The notes under the pieces: generated by a model | What the model was told of the DNA's origin: nothing | Seen by the model: only the letters and a program-made list of their open reading frames with translations | Database searches by the model: none | Position numbers and translations under genes: made by a program | Shown: piece after piece, positions 1 through 8,454 of the stretch | Layout of the letters: each line of letters begins with the position of its first letter | Numbering within the stretch: position 1 is the first letter of the stretch | Assembly (NCBI GenBank): GCA_018714945.1 | Contig: DVMO01000088.1 | Location: forward strand, 1-21,362 | DNA from: Fimisoma avicola | Lineage (GTDB): Bacteria > Bacillota > Clostridia > Peptostreptococcales > Anaerovoracaceae | Direction of reading: 5' to 3' | DNA length: 21,362 bases

Positions 1-1
1 C

Positions 2-505
2 CAAAAGGAACTGACATCAGTCATATCCAGGTACGGAGAGGAAAGATGGGCCTCGCGCATAGCTGAATTTATCGTCAGATCAAGAAAGGACAAGCCCATA
101 GACAGCACCGGAGAACTTGTGGACATCATCAAGGCCGCAGTACCTGCGTCAGCCAGGAGGACAGGCCCTCATCCGGCAAAAAGGACTTTTCAGGCCATAA
201 GGATAGAAGTCAATGATGAACTGGGGCAGCTCCAAAGGGCGGTGGAAAATTTCTGTGACATACTGTCGCCGGGAGGAAGGCTGTGCATCATAACTTTCCA
301 CTCCCTGGAGGACAGGATAGTAAAAGAGATATTCAGCAGACGGGCAAATCCGTGTACCTGCCCCAAAGAATTCCCGGTCTGCGTATGCGGCAAAAAGGCC
401 GATATAAAAAAGATAACAGGCAAACCGATCATTCCTTCCGAAGAAGAAGTCAGCAGAAATCCAAGAGCAAGAAGTGCAAAACTGCGGATAGCAGAAAAAA
501 TATAA
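2..505 (+). CDS. rsmH: 16S rRNA (cytosine1402-N4)-methyltransferase RsmH, 3' part
   Basis: The left edge cuts this gene; the open frame runs from base 2 to a TAA at 503-505, giving about 167 C-terminal residues of a protein that is usually 300-320 aa. RsmH methylates N4 of C1402 in the 16S rRNA decoding region with S-adenosylmethionine. Recognisable family blocks are the RRTGPHPAKRTFQAIRIEVN segment, the GGRLCIITFHSLEDRIVK segment and a Cys-rich stretch (CTCPKEFPVCVCGKK) near the C-terminus. A GTG at 119 is an internal codon, not a start, because the family sequence continues upstream of it. RsmH is normally the second gene of the dcw cluster after mraZ, which would lie outside the window. 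The ftsL start follows after 18 bp, so the two are probably cotranscribed. Confidence 0.96.
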   Translation, partial: QKELTSVISRYGEERWASRIAEFIVRSRKDKPIDSTGELVDIIKAAVPASARRTGPHPAKRTFQAIRIEVNDELGQLQRAVENFCDILSPGGRLCIITFHSLEDRIVKEIFSRRANPCTCPKEFPVCVCGKKADIKKITGKPIIPSEEEVSRNPRARSAKLRIAEKI

Positions 506-523
506 AGATCACAGAGGAAAAAA

Positions 524-994
524 ATGGCTACAGCTAACAGAGCATATACATCTGAATATACATTTAACCGTGCGCCTGAGCGCCAGCCGGAGAGAGTCAG
601 GAGGACACGTCAGAGGCCTCAGCAGGCGCCTCAGCGGCAAAAAAAGAAAGCCCGGCAGACGGCCGTAATGACTGCACCTGTACTCAGGGCGCTGATAATA
701 GGCACGGTAGCCCTGGGCATATTGCTCATAGGCATAGTGGTGGTCAATGCTCAGACAGCAGACCTGCAATACTCCATCAATCAGATGAGAAACGAAAACA
801 GGACCATACAGTCTGAAATAGATATGCTCAACATGCAGATAAGCAGCAATACAGGAATAGAGAAGCTTGAGACATTTGCAACTGACCAGATAGGCATGCG
901 CTACCCCCAGGAAGGGGAAAGCATACTCATCTACAGCGGGGTAAGCCATGACGACAGCCTTGCCGATATGATAAAAGCAAAGGCTTATGAATAA
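524..994 (+). CDS. ftsL: FtsL-like septum protein, single-pass membrane protein with coiled coil
   Basis: A 156-aa bitopic protein. Residues 1-50 are a long, strongly basic, Arg/Gln/Pro-rich cytoplasmic tail; about 52-75 is one hydrophobic helix; about 78-107 is a predicted coiled coil (LQYSINQMRNENRTIQSEID); then a short extracellular tail. This is the FtsL/DivIC plan: a small divisome protein that pairs with DivIC and DivIB outside the membrane and helps activate FtsW and its partner transpeptidase. Position is the strongest support, because FtsL sits between rsmH and the division PBP in most Firmicutes. Primary sequence of FtsL is poorly conserved, so the name rests on topology and synteny. 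The ATG is chosen because AGAGGA at 513-518 lies 5 nt upstream. The basic tail is longer than in many homologues. Confidence 0.85.
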   Translation: MATANRAYTSEYTFNRAPERQPERVRRTRQRPQQAPQRQKKKARQTAVMTAPVLRALIIGTVALGILLIGIVVVNAQTADLQYSINQMRNENRTIQSEIDMLNMQISSNTGIEKLETFATDQIGMRYPQEGESILIYSGVSHDDSLADMIKAKAYE

Positions 995-1073
995 TGGGAC
1001 ATAACTGCCAATATATATAGTCTTGTGAAAAAATAACTTCATACCAACCGAAAGCAGATGCGACAGGTGAGAT

Positions 1074-1116
1074 AAAGCCGGATAACTTAATATATAAGTA
1101 TTAATGTTCCGGCTTT
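1074..1116 (+). repeat. Inverted repeat in the ftsL-PBP gap
   Basis: Two 9-bp arms, AAAGCCGGA (1074-1082) and TCCGGCTTT (1108-1116), are perfectly complementary and enclose 25 AT-rich bases. A smaller palindrome, ACTTA-ATATA-TAAGT (1085-1099), is nested in the loop. No U-run follows, so it is a weak terminator; the right arm ends four bases before a TATAAT box. It may be an operator or an mRNA structure. Confidence 0.6.
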
Positions 1117-1119
1117 GTG

Positions 1120-1125
1120 TATAAT
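1120..1125 (+). promoter_or_regulatory. Candidate -10 box (TATAAT) for the PBP-mur operon
   Basis: A perfect TATAAT lies 15 bp before the PBP start in the largest gap of the dcw part of the window. The matching -35 region would fall at about 1097-1102 (AGTATT), which is a poor match to TTGACA, so the promoter may be weak or activator-dependent. A start site near 1132 would leave a very short leader containing or cutting close to the GGAG ribosome site at 1128-1131, which is a reason for caution. Confidence 0.4.
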
Positions 1126-1140
1126 ATGGAGACAGTGTAA

Positions 1141-3123
1141 ATGAAAAAAACATCAGTGGGTGTAAAAAATAAAAAAAGGATAGCCATAGGTTTTATCATA
1201 CTGGCGGTGCTGATGATATTGCTTGCGTTTCGTGTTGCATGGATACAGGTGGTCAACGCCGATGAACTGACACGCAAAGCCATAGATCAGCAGACCAGCG
1301 ATGTGCCGATAGAAGCAAAGCGCGGCAATATATATGACAGGAACGGCAATGAACTGGCCACCAGCGTCATATGCTATTCATTGTGGGTAAGGCCCGCAGA
1401 ACTGGCGGAAGTAATGGATGAGGAGCAGATAAGCCAGCTTGCGGAGGATCTTTCTGCGGTCATCGGTGATGATGCGGAAGATATCAGGGCTGACCTGGTG
1501 AGAGAGCAGGCTCTCGTAAGGGTGGCTCAGTATCTGGACAAAGAGCAGGCGGAAAAGGTGAGAGATATGGAGATAAGCGCCCTTTCTCTTTCCGAAGGGA
1601 CCAGGAGATATTATCCCCTGGGCAATTTCGCATCACAGCTGCTGGGAAGCGTGACCATAGACAACACCGGCAGGACGGGTATCGAACTGCAATACGACCA
1701 GTATCTGAGCGGAATAGCAGGAAGATGGGTCAAAAATACCGACCTGTCAGGAAATGAGCTGGTGAACGGCTCAGAAGCATATTATGAGGCAGAAGACGGG
1801 CTCAATGTAGTCCTGACCATAGACGAGACCATACAGTATTATGTGGAGAGAGCGCTGGAAGAGGGCATGGAAGAGACTGACGCAGACAGGATAATGTGCC
1901 TGGTCATGGATCCCAAGACCGGAGAGATCCTTGCCAGCGCCGTAACGCCGGGATTCGATCCCAACAACGCCACAGAGCCTGACGATGAAGAGGAAAAAGA
2001 AGCTTTTGAATCCATGTCGTCAGATGAACAGATCTCATATCTCAATAAAATGTGGAGAAATCCGATCGTCAGCGATACATATGAGCCGGGGTCAACTTTT
2101 AAGCTGATAACCGCCTCTTCGGCACTGGAAGAAGGAGCCATAACCAGCGAAGAAACATTCACATGCGACAGCCATGTGACCATAGCCGGGGTGACTCTCC
2201 ACTGCTGGAGTACCAGAGACCACGGCACTCAGACCATCAAGCAGGCGCTGGGAAACTCCTGCAACCCGGCTCTGGCAAAGGTAGCTACAAAACTGGGCGC
2301 AGCTAATTTTTACAAGTATCTGGAGCTTTACGGGATAACTGAACCTACAGGTGTGGATTATCCGGGAGAAACCAGCTCGATCATGTATGCCCTTGAAGAT
2401 GTGGGCCCGGTGGAACTGGCAACCATGGGATATGGCCAGAGCATATCGCTGACGCCGATACAGCTTCTGACGGCAGTCAGCGCCATAGGAAACGACGGTG
2501 TATTGCTCCAGCCGAGATATGTCAAAGCCCTTACCGATGCGGACGGAAATGTTGTTGAAGAATTCGAGACAAAAGAAGTCCGCCAGGTGCTTTCCGAAGA
2601 AACTGCGGCAGAGATGCGCGAAGCCATGGAATATGCCGTATCCGAGGGTGGCGCAGGAGCCATCAACATACCAGGATACAGGATAGGCGGAAAGACCGGC
2701 ACAGCCAACAAAGTAGAAAACGGAGTATATGGAAAATACTATTACAGCTCTATTTTGGGAATGGCGCCGATGGATGATCCGCAGATAGCCATCCTCGTGG
2801 TGGTAGACAGCCCTAAGGGTGCTTATTATGGATCACTGACGGCAGGGCCCATCGCAAAGAGCATATTGGAAGATACTTTGAGATACATGAACATAGAACC
2901 TCAGTATACAGAGGAGGAACAGGCAGCCATAGAAGGCAACTATACAGTAGTACCGGATGTGGTAGGGCAGGAATACAGCGAAGCTGCCGGAGTAGTAGCC
3001 GGAAACCAGCTGGTGTATACCAAGCCTGACGATGCCGGAGAAGATTTCATAGTTGCAGCCCAATATCCTGCTGCAGGAACTAAAGTCAAGAGAAATTCTA
3101 CGGTTTACCTGTACGATCAATAA
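1141..3123 (+). CDS. ftsI: Class B penicillin-binding protein with one PASTA domain (FtsI/PBP2B/SpoVD type)
   Basis: A 660-aa D,D-transpeptidase that crosslinks septal peptidoglycan stem peptides, anchored with its bulk outside the cell. The N-terminal membrane helix is at about 13-31; the pedestal/dimerisation part starts with RGNIYDRNGNELA (61-73). The transpeptidase motifs are all present: STFK with nucleophile S318, SCN at 373-375, and KTGT from K518. Residues about 601-660 form a single PASTA domain (YTVVPDVVGQ onward). In B. subtilis SpoVD carries one PASTA domain and PBP2B two, so this looks SpoVD-like, but no second class B PBP is seen here and it may be the general division enzyme. 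An acidic insert (about 279-290) precedes the active site. GGAG at 1128-1131 with 9-nt spacing supports the ATG. It is the natural partner of FtsW encoded downstream. Confidence 0.95.
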   Translation: MKKTSVGVKNKKRIAIGFIILAVLMILLAFRVAWIQVVNADELTRKAIDQQTSDVPIEAKRGNIYDRNGNELATSVICYSLWVRPAELAEVMDEEQISQLAEDLSAVIGDDAEDIRADLVREQALVRVAQYLDKEQAEKVRDMEISALSLSEGTRRYYPLGNFASQLLGSVTIDNTGRTGIELQYDQYLSGIAGRWVKNTDLSGNELVNGSEAYYEAEDGLNVVLTIDETIQYYVERALEEGMEETDADRIMCLVMDPKTGEILASAVTPGFDPNNATEPDDEEEKEAFESMSSDEQISYLNKMWRNPIVSDTYEPGSTFKLITASSALEEGAITSEETFTCDSHVTIAGVTLHCWSTRDHGTQTIKQALGNSCNPALAKVATKLGAANFYKYLELYGITEPTGVDYPGETSSIMYALEDVGPVELATMGYGQSISLTPIQLLTAVSAIGNDGVLLQPRYVKALTDADGNVVEEFETKEVRQVLSEETAAEMREAMEYAVSEGGAGAINIPGYRIGGKTGTANKVENGVYGKYYYSSILGMAPMDDPQIAILVVVDSPKGAYYGSLTAGPIAKSILEDTLRYMNIEPQYTEEEQAAIEGNYTVVPDVVGQEYSEAAGVVAGNQLVYTKPDDAGEDFIVAAQYPAAGTKVKRNSTVYLYDQ

Positions 3124-3134
3124 CCAGAAGTCAG

Positions 3135-3149
3135 GCCGGAACACCCGGC
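3135..3149 (+). repeat. Short GC hairpin between PBP and murE
   Basis: GCCGG (3135-3139) and CCGGC (3145-3149) can pair around a 5-nt loop. It lies between the PBP stop and the murE ribosome site, without a U-run. It could slow ribosomes or processing at the junction, but a 5-bp stem may be chance. Confidence 0.3.
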
Positions 3150-3160
3150 GTGAGGCATAA

Positions 3161-4669
3161 TTGAAACTATCAGATCTTTTAAAGCGGGATGAGATCATTT
3201 CCGTGAAGGGGCCGGACAGGGAAATAAGCTCCATAGTCTATCACTCGGAAAAAGCGTCAAAAGATTCCCTGTTCTTTGCCATAGACGGCCAGTTCCACCA
3301 AGGCACGGACCATATAAGAGAGGCGGCCGCAAAAGGGGCAGCCGCTGTGGCAGTGGCAGGAGATAAGAAAGATTGCATGACCGGAAAAGATAAAGACAGC
3401 CTTACGGTGGTCAGAGTGCCAAATGTTAGAAGAGCACTTGCTCTGGCAAGCTCAAGGATGTATAATAATCCGTCTGGAAAACTTCTTGTCATAGGGGTCA
3501 CTGGAACCAAGGGAAAGACCACAACAGCCTTCATGATAAGGCAGATCCTGCAGGAATCAGGGATAAAGACCGGTATCATCGGGACTGTGGAAAACGGTTA
3601 CGACGGGCATATGGCAAAGGCAAATGCCACTACGCCGCAGCCGCCGGAGATAAACAGCCTGCTGGCTGAAATGGCAGAAAACGGATGCCGGGCGGCGGTG
3701 ATCGAAGTCTCATCCCAGGGACTCATGCACAGCCGCATAGATGGGATAGACATAGATATAGGGGTATTTACAAATATATCTCCAGATCATATAGGAAAAG
3801 GAGAACACAGGAACTTCAGGGAGTATCTTTGTTGGAAGAGCACTTTGTTTCAAAAATGCAGATGGGCGGTAGCCAACATTGACGATCCCCATACACCTGA
3901 AATATTAAAAAAATCGCATCTTGAGAAAACGGTGTTTTTTGGGGAAAACGGTTCAGGCGATCTGGTCGCAGATGATATATCGCTGAAAATTGAAAATGGC
4001 TTTCCGGTAACAACATATATGCTTAGCGCCAGGCTGCCTGGGAAAAACAGAACTGTAAGGCCGATAAAGGTAAACATGGCAGGCAGGTTCAATGTGGAAA
4101 ATTCACTGGCAGCGATAGGAACTGCAAGGCTCCTGGGAGTGCCATGGAAGCACATAGACAGCGCCATGGAAAAGATCAGGGTACCGGGCCGTGTGGAGAT
4201 CGTCCGTGTAAATGCCGGATTTACGGCAATGGTAGATTATGCCCATAACGGCATCGCACTCAGGAATCTGCTTGAAAGCCTGCGCGAATACAGGCCAGAG
4301 AGGATCATACTCGTCTTTGGCTGCGGCGGAAACAGAGATCCGGGCAGGCGGAGAGAAATGGCAATGGCGGCGGCCGGATATGCGGATACGATCATAATAA
4401 CCTCAGATAATCCGCGCCGCGAGGATCCCATGAAGATAATCGGTGATATTACTTCGGCAGTGAATGAGACGGATGTGCTGCATGAAAAGCAGGTGCTGAT
4501 AATACCTGACAGGAAAGAGGCCATCGAAACAGCATTGAATACGGCTGGGAAAGGTGATTTTGCGGTCATAGCCGGAAAAGGCCATGAAACATATCAGATC
4601 ATAGGCACAAAAGTCCTGCACTTTGACGACAGAGAGGTCATTTTATCCTGGAGAAAGGATGAACCATGA
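3161..4669 (+). CDS. murE: UDP-MurNAc-tripeptide synthetase MurE, meso-diaminopimelate type
   Basis: A 502-aa cytoplasmic ATP-dependent Mur ligase that adds the third residue to UDP-MurNAc-L-Ala-D-Glu. The ATP loop GTKGKTT is at 115-121. K226 in EYLCWKSTLF is the expected carbamylated lysine. Substrate choice is readable: SDNPRRED places DNPR at 416-419, the motif tied to meso-DAP in this family, whereas Lys-adding enzymes have a different tetrapeptide. This implies DAP-type peptidoglycan. The start is a TTG, with TGAGG (3151-3155) 5 nt upstream; the first residues MKLSDLL match the usual beginning of the family. The stop overlaps the murF start in ATGA (4666-4669), so translation of the two is probably coupled. 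Length is typical. Confidence 0.97.
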   Translation: MKLSDLLKRDEIISVKGPDREISSIVYHSEKASKDSLFFAIDGQFHQGTDHIREAAAKGAAAVAVAGDKKDCMTGKDKDSLTVVRVPNVRRALALASSRMYNNPSGKLLVIGVTGTKGKTTTAFMIRQILQESGIKTGIIGTVENGYDGHMAKANATTPQPPEINSLLAEMAENGCRAAVIEVSSQGLMHSRIDGIDIDIGVFTNISPDHIGKGEHRNFREYLCWKSTLFQKCRWAVANIDDPHTPEILKKSHLEKTVFFGENGSGDLVADDISLKIENGFPVTTYMLSARLPGKNRTVRPIKVNMAGRFNVENSLAAIGTARLLGVPWKHIDSAMEKIRVPGRVEIVRVNAGFTAMVDYAHNGIALRNLLESLREYRPERIILVFGCGGNRDPGRRREMAMAAAGYADTIIITSDNPRREDPMKIIGDITSAVNETDVLHEKQVLIIPDRKEAIETALNTAGKGDFAVIAGKGHETYQIIGTKVLHFDDREVILSWRKDEP

Positions 4670-6042
4670 AAGAATTCACATTAAAAGAAATAGCCTCCGC
4701 CACAGGAGGACGGATCATAAGAGGAGATGAGAACGCCAGGATAAAAGGCTTTTCCATAGATTCCAGGGAAGCCTTGCAGGGCAAGATGTTCTTTGCCATA
4801 ATCGGGCCAAACAACGACGGCCACGATTATCTTGGCCAGGCTGGACAAAAAGGCTGCTCAGCCGCAGCCATATCCGATGAGTCGAAAGTGCCGCCAGACG
4901 GCGACATGGCTCTGATCCTGGTAGAAAACACGACCAAAGCCCTTCAGGATCTGGCAGCATATTACCTGAGCCTGCTTCCGCTCATAAAAAAGATAGGAGT
5001 GACCGGAAGCGTAGGCAAGACCAGCACAAGAGACCTGATGTACTATGTGGCTTCCACCAAGTATAAGACCGGCAGGAACAAGAAAAACTACAATAACTCC
5101 CACGGACTTCCCCTTTCGATACTGGAATTTGATGAGGATACGCAGGTTGCAGTGCTCGAAATGGGTATGGATTCTCCCGGAGAGATCAGGCTCCTTGCCG
5201 GAATAGTACATCCGGATATAGCTATTATAACCAAGATAGCTGAAGTGAACATCGAGATGATGAAAAATCTCGAAAATATATTCAACGCAAAGATGGAGAT
5301 AACCACCTATTTTGATGAAAGCTCAACTCTCATCGTAAATGCTTCATGCGCTATGTTGTCACCGGAAAGGACAGCAGGTCCATATGGCCTGGTGACCGTA
5401 GGCACCGAAGGAAACAGAGACTATATGGTAAAAGACATTTGCGATATGGGAGATAAAGGTATAAAATTCACCTTAATACGAGACCATAAAGAATACCAAA
5501 TGAGCCTTCCGGTACCGGGAGCCCATAATGCGGTAAACGCAGCCCTTGCCGTGGCGGCAGGCGAGCTCATAGGCATAAGTCCGCAGGAGGCGGCAGAGGG
5601 GCTTAAAAGAACAGAACTGACAGGCAAAAGACTCAAGATATCAGAAAAGAACGGCTTCAAGGTCATAGACGATACCTACAATGCCTGTGAAGATTCGGTA
5701 ATATCGGCGCTGGATACGCTGGCGGCCACAGAAGGCAAAAGAAAGGTGGCGATCCTGGGAGATATTATCGGGCTGGCTGAAAGAGCCGAGCCTGACCACA
5801 AAAATGTCGGCGCTTACGCAGCCAAAAAAGGAGTGGATCTGCTGATCGCCGTCGGGGATGATGCCAGATATTACGCTCAGGGTGCCAGCGGACTGATGGA
5901 AGAGGAGAACATAAGGTATTTTCCCAAGAAAGAGGACTTTATAAGGATCAAGGATTCATTGCTCAGGGAAGGGGATGTCATCCTCGTCAAAGCTTCCCGC
6001 GGCATGGAAATGGAAAAGATCGTAAACGAAATCATAAGATAA
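4666..6042 (+). CDS. murF: UDP-MurNAc-tripeptide--D-Ala-D-Ala ligase MurF
   Basis: A 458-aa Mur ligase that adds D-Ala-D-Ala to UDP-MurNAc-tripeptide, finishing the cytoplasmic pentapeptide precursor. The fold shows the short N-terminal substrate domain (about 1-80), the central ATPase with GSVGKTS at 114-120, and the C-terminal Rossmann-like domain from about 315. The C-terminal domain carries DDTYNACEDS (335-344), where most MurF proteins have YNAN followed by a small residue and Ser; the second Asn is Cys here. It overlaps murE by 4 bp (ATGA) and is followed 16 bp later by mraY. In B. subtilis murF is not in the dcw cluster, whereas many Clostridia and Gram-negatives keep it between murE and mraY as here. 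Confidence 0.97.
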   Translation: MKEFTLKEIASATGGRIIRGDENARIKGFSIDSREALQGKMFFAIIGPNNDGHDYLGQAGQKGCSAAAISDESKVPPDGDMALILVENTTKALQDLAAYYLSLLPLIKKIGVTGSVGKTSTRDLMYYVASTKYKTGRNKKNYNNSHGLPLSILEFDEDTQVAVLEMGMDSPGEIRLLAGIVHPDIAIITKIAEVNIEMMKNLENIFNAKMEITTYFDESSTLIVNASCAMLSPERTAGPYGLVTVGTEGNRDYMVKDICDMGDKGIKFTLIRDHKEYQMSLPVPGAHNAVNAALAVAAGELIGISPQEAAEGLKRTELTGKRLKISEKNGFKVIDDTYNACEDSVISALDTLAATEGKRKVAILGDIIGLAERAEPDHKNVGAYAAKKGVDLLIAVGDDARYYAQGASGLMEEENIRYFPKKEDFIRIKDSLLREGDVILVKASRGMEMEKIVNEIIR

Positions 6043-6058
6043 GATCAAGGAGAAAAAT

Positions 6059-7045
6059 ATGGAATCATTAATATTCCCGATAATAGCATTATTCGCAGCA
6101 TGGGTCCTGGGGGCGCTGTTCACCAGATTGCTGATTCCTTTTCTGGAAAAGAAACAGTTCAGACAGTTTGTCAGAGATGAGGGGCCGCAGTCACATCTGA
6201 AAAAGACCGGTACTCCCAGCATGGGAGGCCTGGCGATAATATCTGCCGCTTTCCTGTGCAGCCTTGTGGTCACAATATATACCGGGACTTTCAGGATCCA
6301 GGCCCTGGCCGTACTCATAGCCATGGTACTGTTTGGACTGATAGGTTTTATAGACGATTATGAAAAGGCTGTAAAAAAGAACAACCTGGGGCTCAATCCA
6401 AAGCAGAAGATAATCATGCAGTTTGGATTTTCTCTGCTCTTTGCCATATTTGCCATGTATTTTCCGGGCGGTCCCATAGACGGAAGCTGTATATGGATAC
6501 CTGTCTTTGATGTGACCATAGACCTGGGGATATTCTATATACCGTTTGCGGTTTTTGTAATGGTAGCTTTCAGCAACGCAGTCAATCTTACAGATGGCCT
6601 TGACGGACTGGCTTCGGGCATAACGGCGCTGGTGACTTTCTTTATGGTACTGGCGGCAACATCCTTCGGGTACACGGACCAGCCTGTGATCTTTGGAGCC
6701 GTAGCAGGAGGCTGCCTGGGATTCCTGATGTTCAACAAGAATCCGGCAAAGATATTCATGGGAGATACGGGATCCATGGCTCTTGGAGGAGTCCTTTCAG
6801 CAGGAGCCCTGCTCATGAAACTGGAATTCCTGCTGGCCATAGCAGGCCTCATCTATGTTATAGAAGCTCTTTCTGTAGTGATACAGGTGACATACTATAA
6901 AAAGACTAAGAAGAGGATATTTAAAATGGCTCCCATACACCACCATTTTGAACTCTGCGGCATGAAAGAGAGAAATGTGGTCGTCATGTTCTGGGCTTTT
7001 GCCGCCGTATGCTGCTTGCTGGCCATAGTCATAATGAACTTATAA
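6059..7045 (+). CDS. mraY: Phospho-MurNAc-pentapeptide transferase MraY
   Basis: A 328-aa polytopic membrane enzyme that transfers phospho-MurNAc-pentapeptide from UDP to undecaprenyl phosphate, making lipid I. The sequence shows about ten hydrophobic helices and the family active-site blocks on the cytoplasmic side: HLKKTGTPSMGG (46-57), the Mg-binding DD at 99-100, NLTDGLDGLA (176-185), MGDTGS with D236, and PIHHHFE with the HHH triad at 294-296. AAGGAG at 6047-6052 lies 6 nt before the ATG. The gene is slightly shorter than E. coli MraY (360 aa) and close to Firmicutes homologues. It follows murF and precedes murD within one tightly packed run. Confidence 0.97.
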   Translation: MESLIFPIIALFAAWVLGALFTRLLIPFLEKKQFRQFVRDEGPQSHLKKTGTPSMGGLAIISAAFLCSLVVTIYTGTFRIQALAVLIAMVLFGLIGFIDDYEKAVKKNNLGLNPKQKIIMQFGFSLLFAIFAMYFPGGPIDGSCIWIPVFDVTIDLGIFYIPFAVFVMVAFSNAVNLTDGLDGLASGITALVTFFMVLAATSFGYTDQPVIFGAVAGGCLGFLMFNKNPAKIFMGDTGSMALGGVLSAGALLMKLEFLLAIAGLIYVIEALSVVIQVTYYKKTKKRIFKMAPIHHHFELCGMKERNVVVMFWAFAAVCCLLAIVIMNL

Positions 7046-7065
7046 AGATCATAAGAGGTGCGGTT

Positions 7066-8442
7066 ATGGATAATATAAATCTCAACAACATAAAAGGGAA
7101 AAAAGTGATGGTAGTAGGCATGGGCAGGTCAGGCATAGCGGCTTTGCAGGCCATGCTCAAACTGGGCGCTGATGTGACCGTTCAGGATGCCAAAAAGGCT
7201 GACGAGATGGACGGTCAGCTTTTGAGTTTTTTGACAGGAAAGGGACTGAAGCTGTGTCTTGGATCTGTCCCGGACGATATTTGTGATTTTGACATGATGA
7301 TACTGAGTCCAGGCGTTGATCCGGAACTTGATTTCATATGCCGCGCCAGAGAGGCCGGGGTGGAGATAACAGGAGAACTGGAGATCGCCTACAGGATATG
7401 CCGCGGCCGGTTCGTTGCGATCACAGGGACCAACGGCAAGACGACTACCACAGCCCTGACCGGAGAGATATTTAAAAGATCCGGAAGGAGCACATATGTG
7501 GTAGGAAATATAGGCGTTGCTGTCATATCCAAAGCTCTTGACACCCAGGAAGATGACTGGCTGGTGACCGAGACCAGCAGTTTCCAGCTTGAGACAACGA
7601 GATATTTCAAGCCTGTGGTATCGGCCATACTCAATATAACGCCGGATCATATGAACCGCCATCACACCATGGATAACTACAGCATGGCTAAAGCAAAGAT
7701 CTTTGCAAATCAGGATGAAAGCGGTTACTGTATCATAAACGGTGACGATGAAATTTGCTGCCGCCTGGCCGAAAACTGCCGGGCGAAAGTGAGGATGTTT
7801 TCTCTGGGAAAGGAGCTGCAAGACGGCGCATTCCTGAAGGACGGTACCCTTGTCATCGCTGACGGCGGCCAGGTCACAGAACTGTGCCGCCGGGATGAAC
7901 TTAAGATAATAGGCCGCCACAACATACAAAACGCACTGGCAGCCGCTGCCATATCCTTCTATGCAGGGATACCTGCGCCTGTCATCAGAGAAGGGCTCAT
8001 AAACTTTGGAGGAGTGGAACACAGGATAGAATACTGCGGAAGCGTAGACGGAGTAAAATATTATAATGACTCAAAGGCAACAAATGTAGATGCGGCAGTA
8101 ACAGCCATAGAAGCCATAGGAAAGGATATCATACTTATTGCCGGAGGTGACGGCAAGGGCCAGGATTTTACCGACCTGATAAAGAACTTCAGGGGCAGGG
8201 TAAAACATCTGATACTCCTGGGACGCGACGGTCCGCTCATCGGCGCCGCCGCCGATAAGGAAGGATACGGGGATCATGAGTCCTGTCCCAACATGGAAGA
8301 ATGCGTAAAGCGGGCAGCTCAAATGGCAGACAGCGGAGATACAGTTCTATTGTCTCCGGCCTGTGCCAGCTGGGATATGTACGATAATTTTGAGCAGAGA
8401 GGCCGCCACTTTAAGGAAATCGTGGCAAGACTGAGTAAATAG
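7066..8442 (+). CDS. murD: UDP-MurNAc-L-alanine--D-glutamate ligase MurD
   Basis: A 458-aa Mur ligase adding D-Glu to UDP-MurNAc-L-Ala. It has an N-terminal Rossmann-like UDP-binding domain (VMVVGMGRSG at 14-23), the ATP loop GTNGKTT at 121-127, ITPDHMNRH in the centre, and the MurD-specific end SPACASWDMYDNFEQRG. The open frame extends upstream to 7009 inside mraY, but the start at 7066 is preferred: AGAGGTG at 7054-7060 is 5 nt away and the next residues line up with the family N-terminus. It starts 20 bp after the mraY stop, and ftsW follows 12 bp after its own stop. The murD-ftsW-murG order is widely conserved. Confidence 0.96.
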   Translation: MDNINLNNIKGKKVMVVGMGRSGIAALQAMLKLGADVTVQDAKKADEMDGQLLSFLTGKGLKLCLGSVPDDICDFDMMILSPGVDPELDFICRAREAGVEITGELEIAYRICRGRFVAITGTNGKTTTTALTGEIFKRSGRSTYVVGNIGVAVISKALDTQEDDWLVTETSSFQLETTRYFKPVVSAILNITPDHMNRHHTMDNYSMAKAKIFANQDESGYCIINGDDEICCRLAENCRAKVRMFSLGKELQDGAFLKDGTLVIADGGQVTELCRRDELKIIGRHNIQNALAAAAISFYAGIPAPVIREGLINFGGVEHRIEYCGSVDGVKYYNDSKATNVDAAVTAIEAIGKDIILIAGGDGKGQDFTDLIKNFRGRVKHLILLGRDGPLIGAAADKEGYGDHESCPNMEECVKRAAQMADSGDTVLLSPACASWDMYDNFEQRGRHFKEIVARLSK

Positions 8443-8454
8443 GATGTTTTCCAT

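Noticed and set aside
1023..1047. Sporulation sigma-E-like element CATACCAA (1040-1047) upstream of the PBP
   Set aside because: The -10-like part is only a partial match and no convincing -35 element lies at the right distance; not enough to call a sigma-E promoter.
509..1153. Minus-strand open frame (214 codons) opposite ftsL and its downstream gap
   Set aside because: It is mostly the complement of ftsL and has atypical composition; no ribosome site or homology could be seen.
7009..7065. Upstream extension of murD beginning at 7009 inside mraY
   Set aside because: The added 19 residues do not match the family N-terminus and the ribosome site AGAGGTG lies just before ATG 7066.
7129..8022. 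Long minus-strand open frame (297 codons) opposite murD
   Set aside because: It lies wholly under a clearly real gene, its product is rich in Cys, His and Tyr without any recognisable domain, and it arises from the codon bias of murD read backwards.
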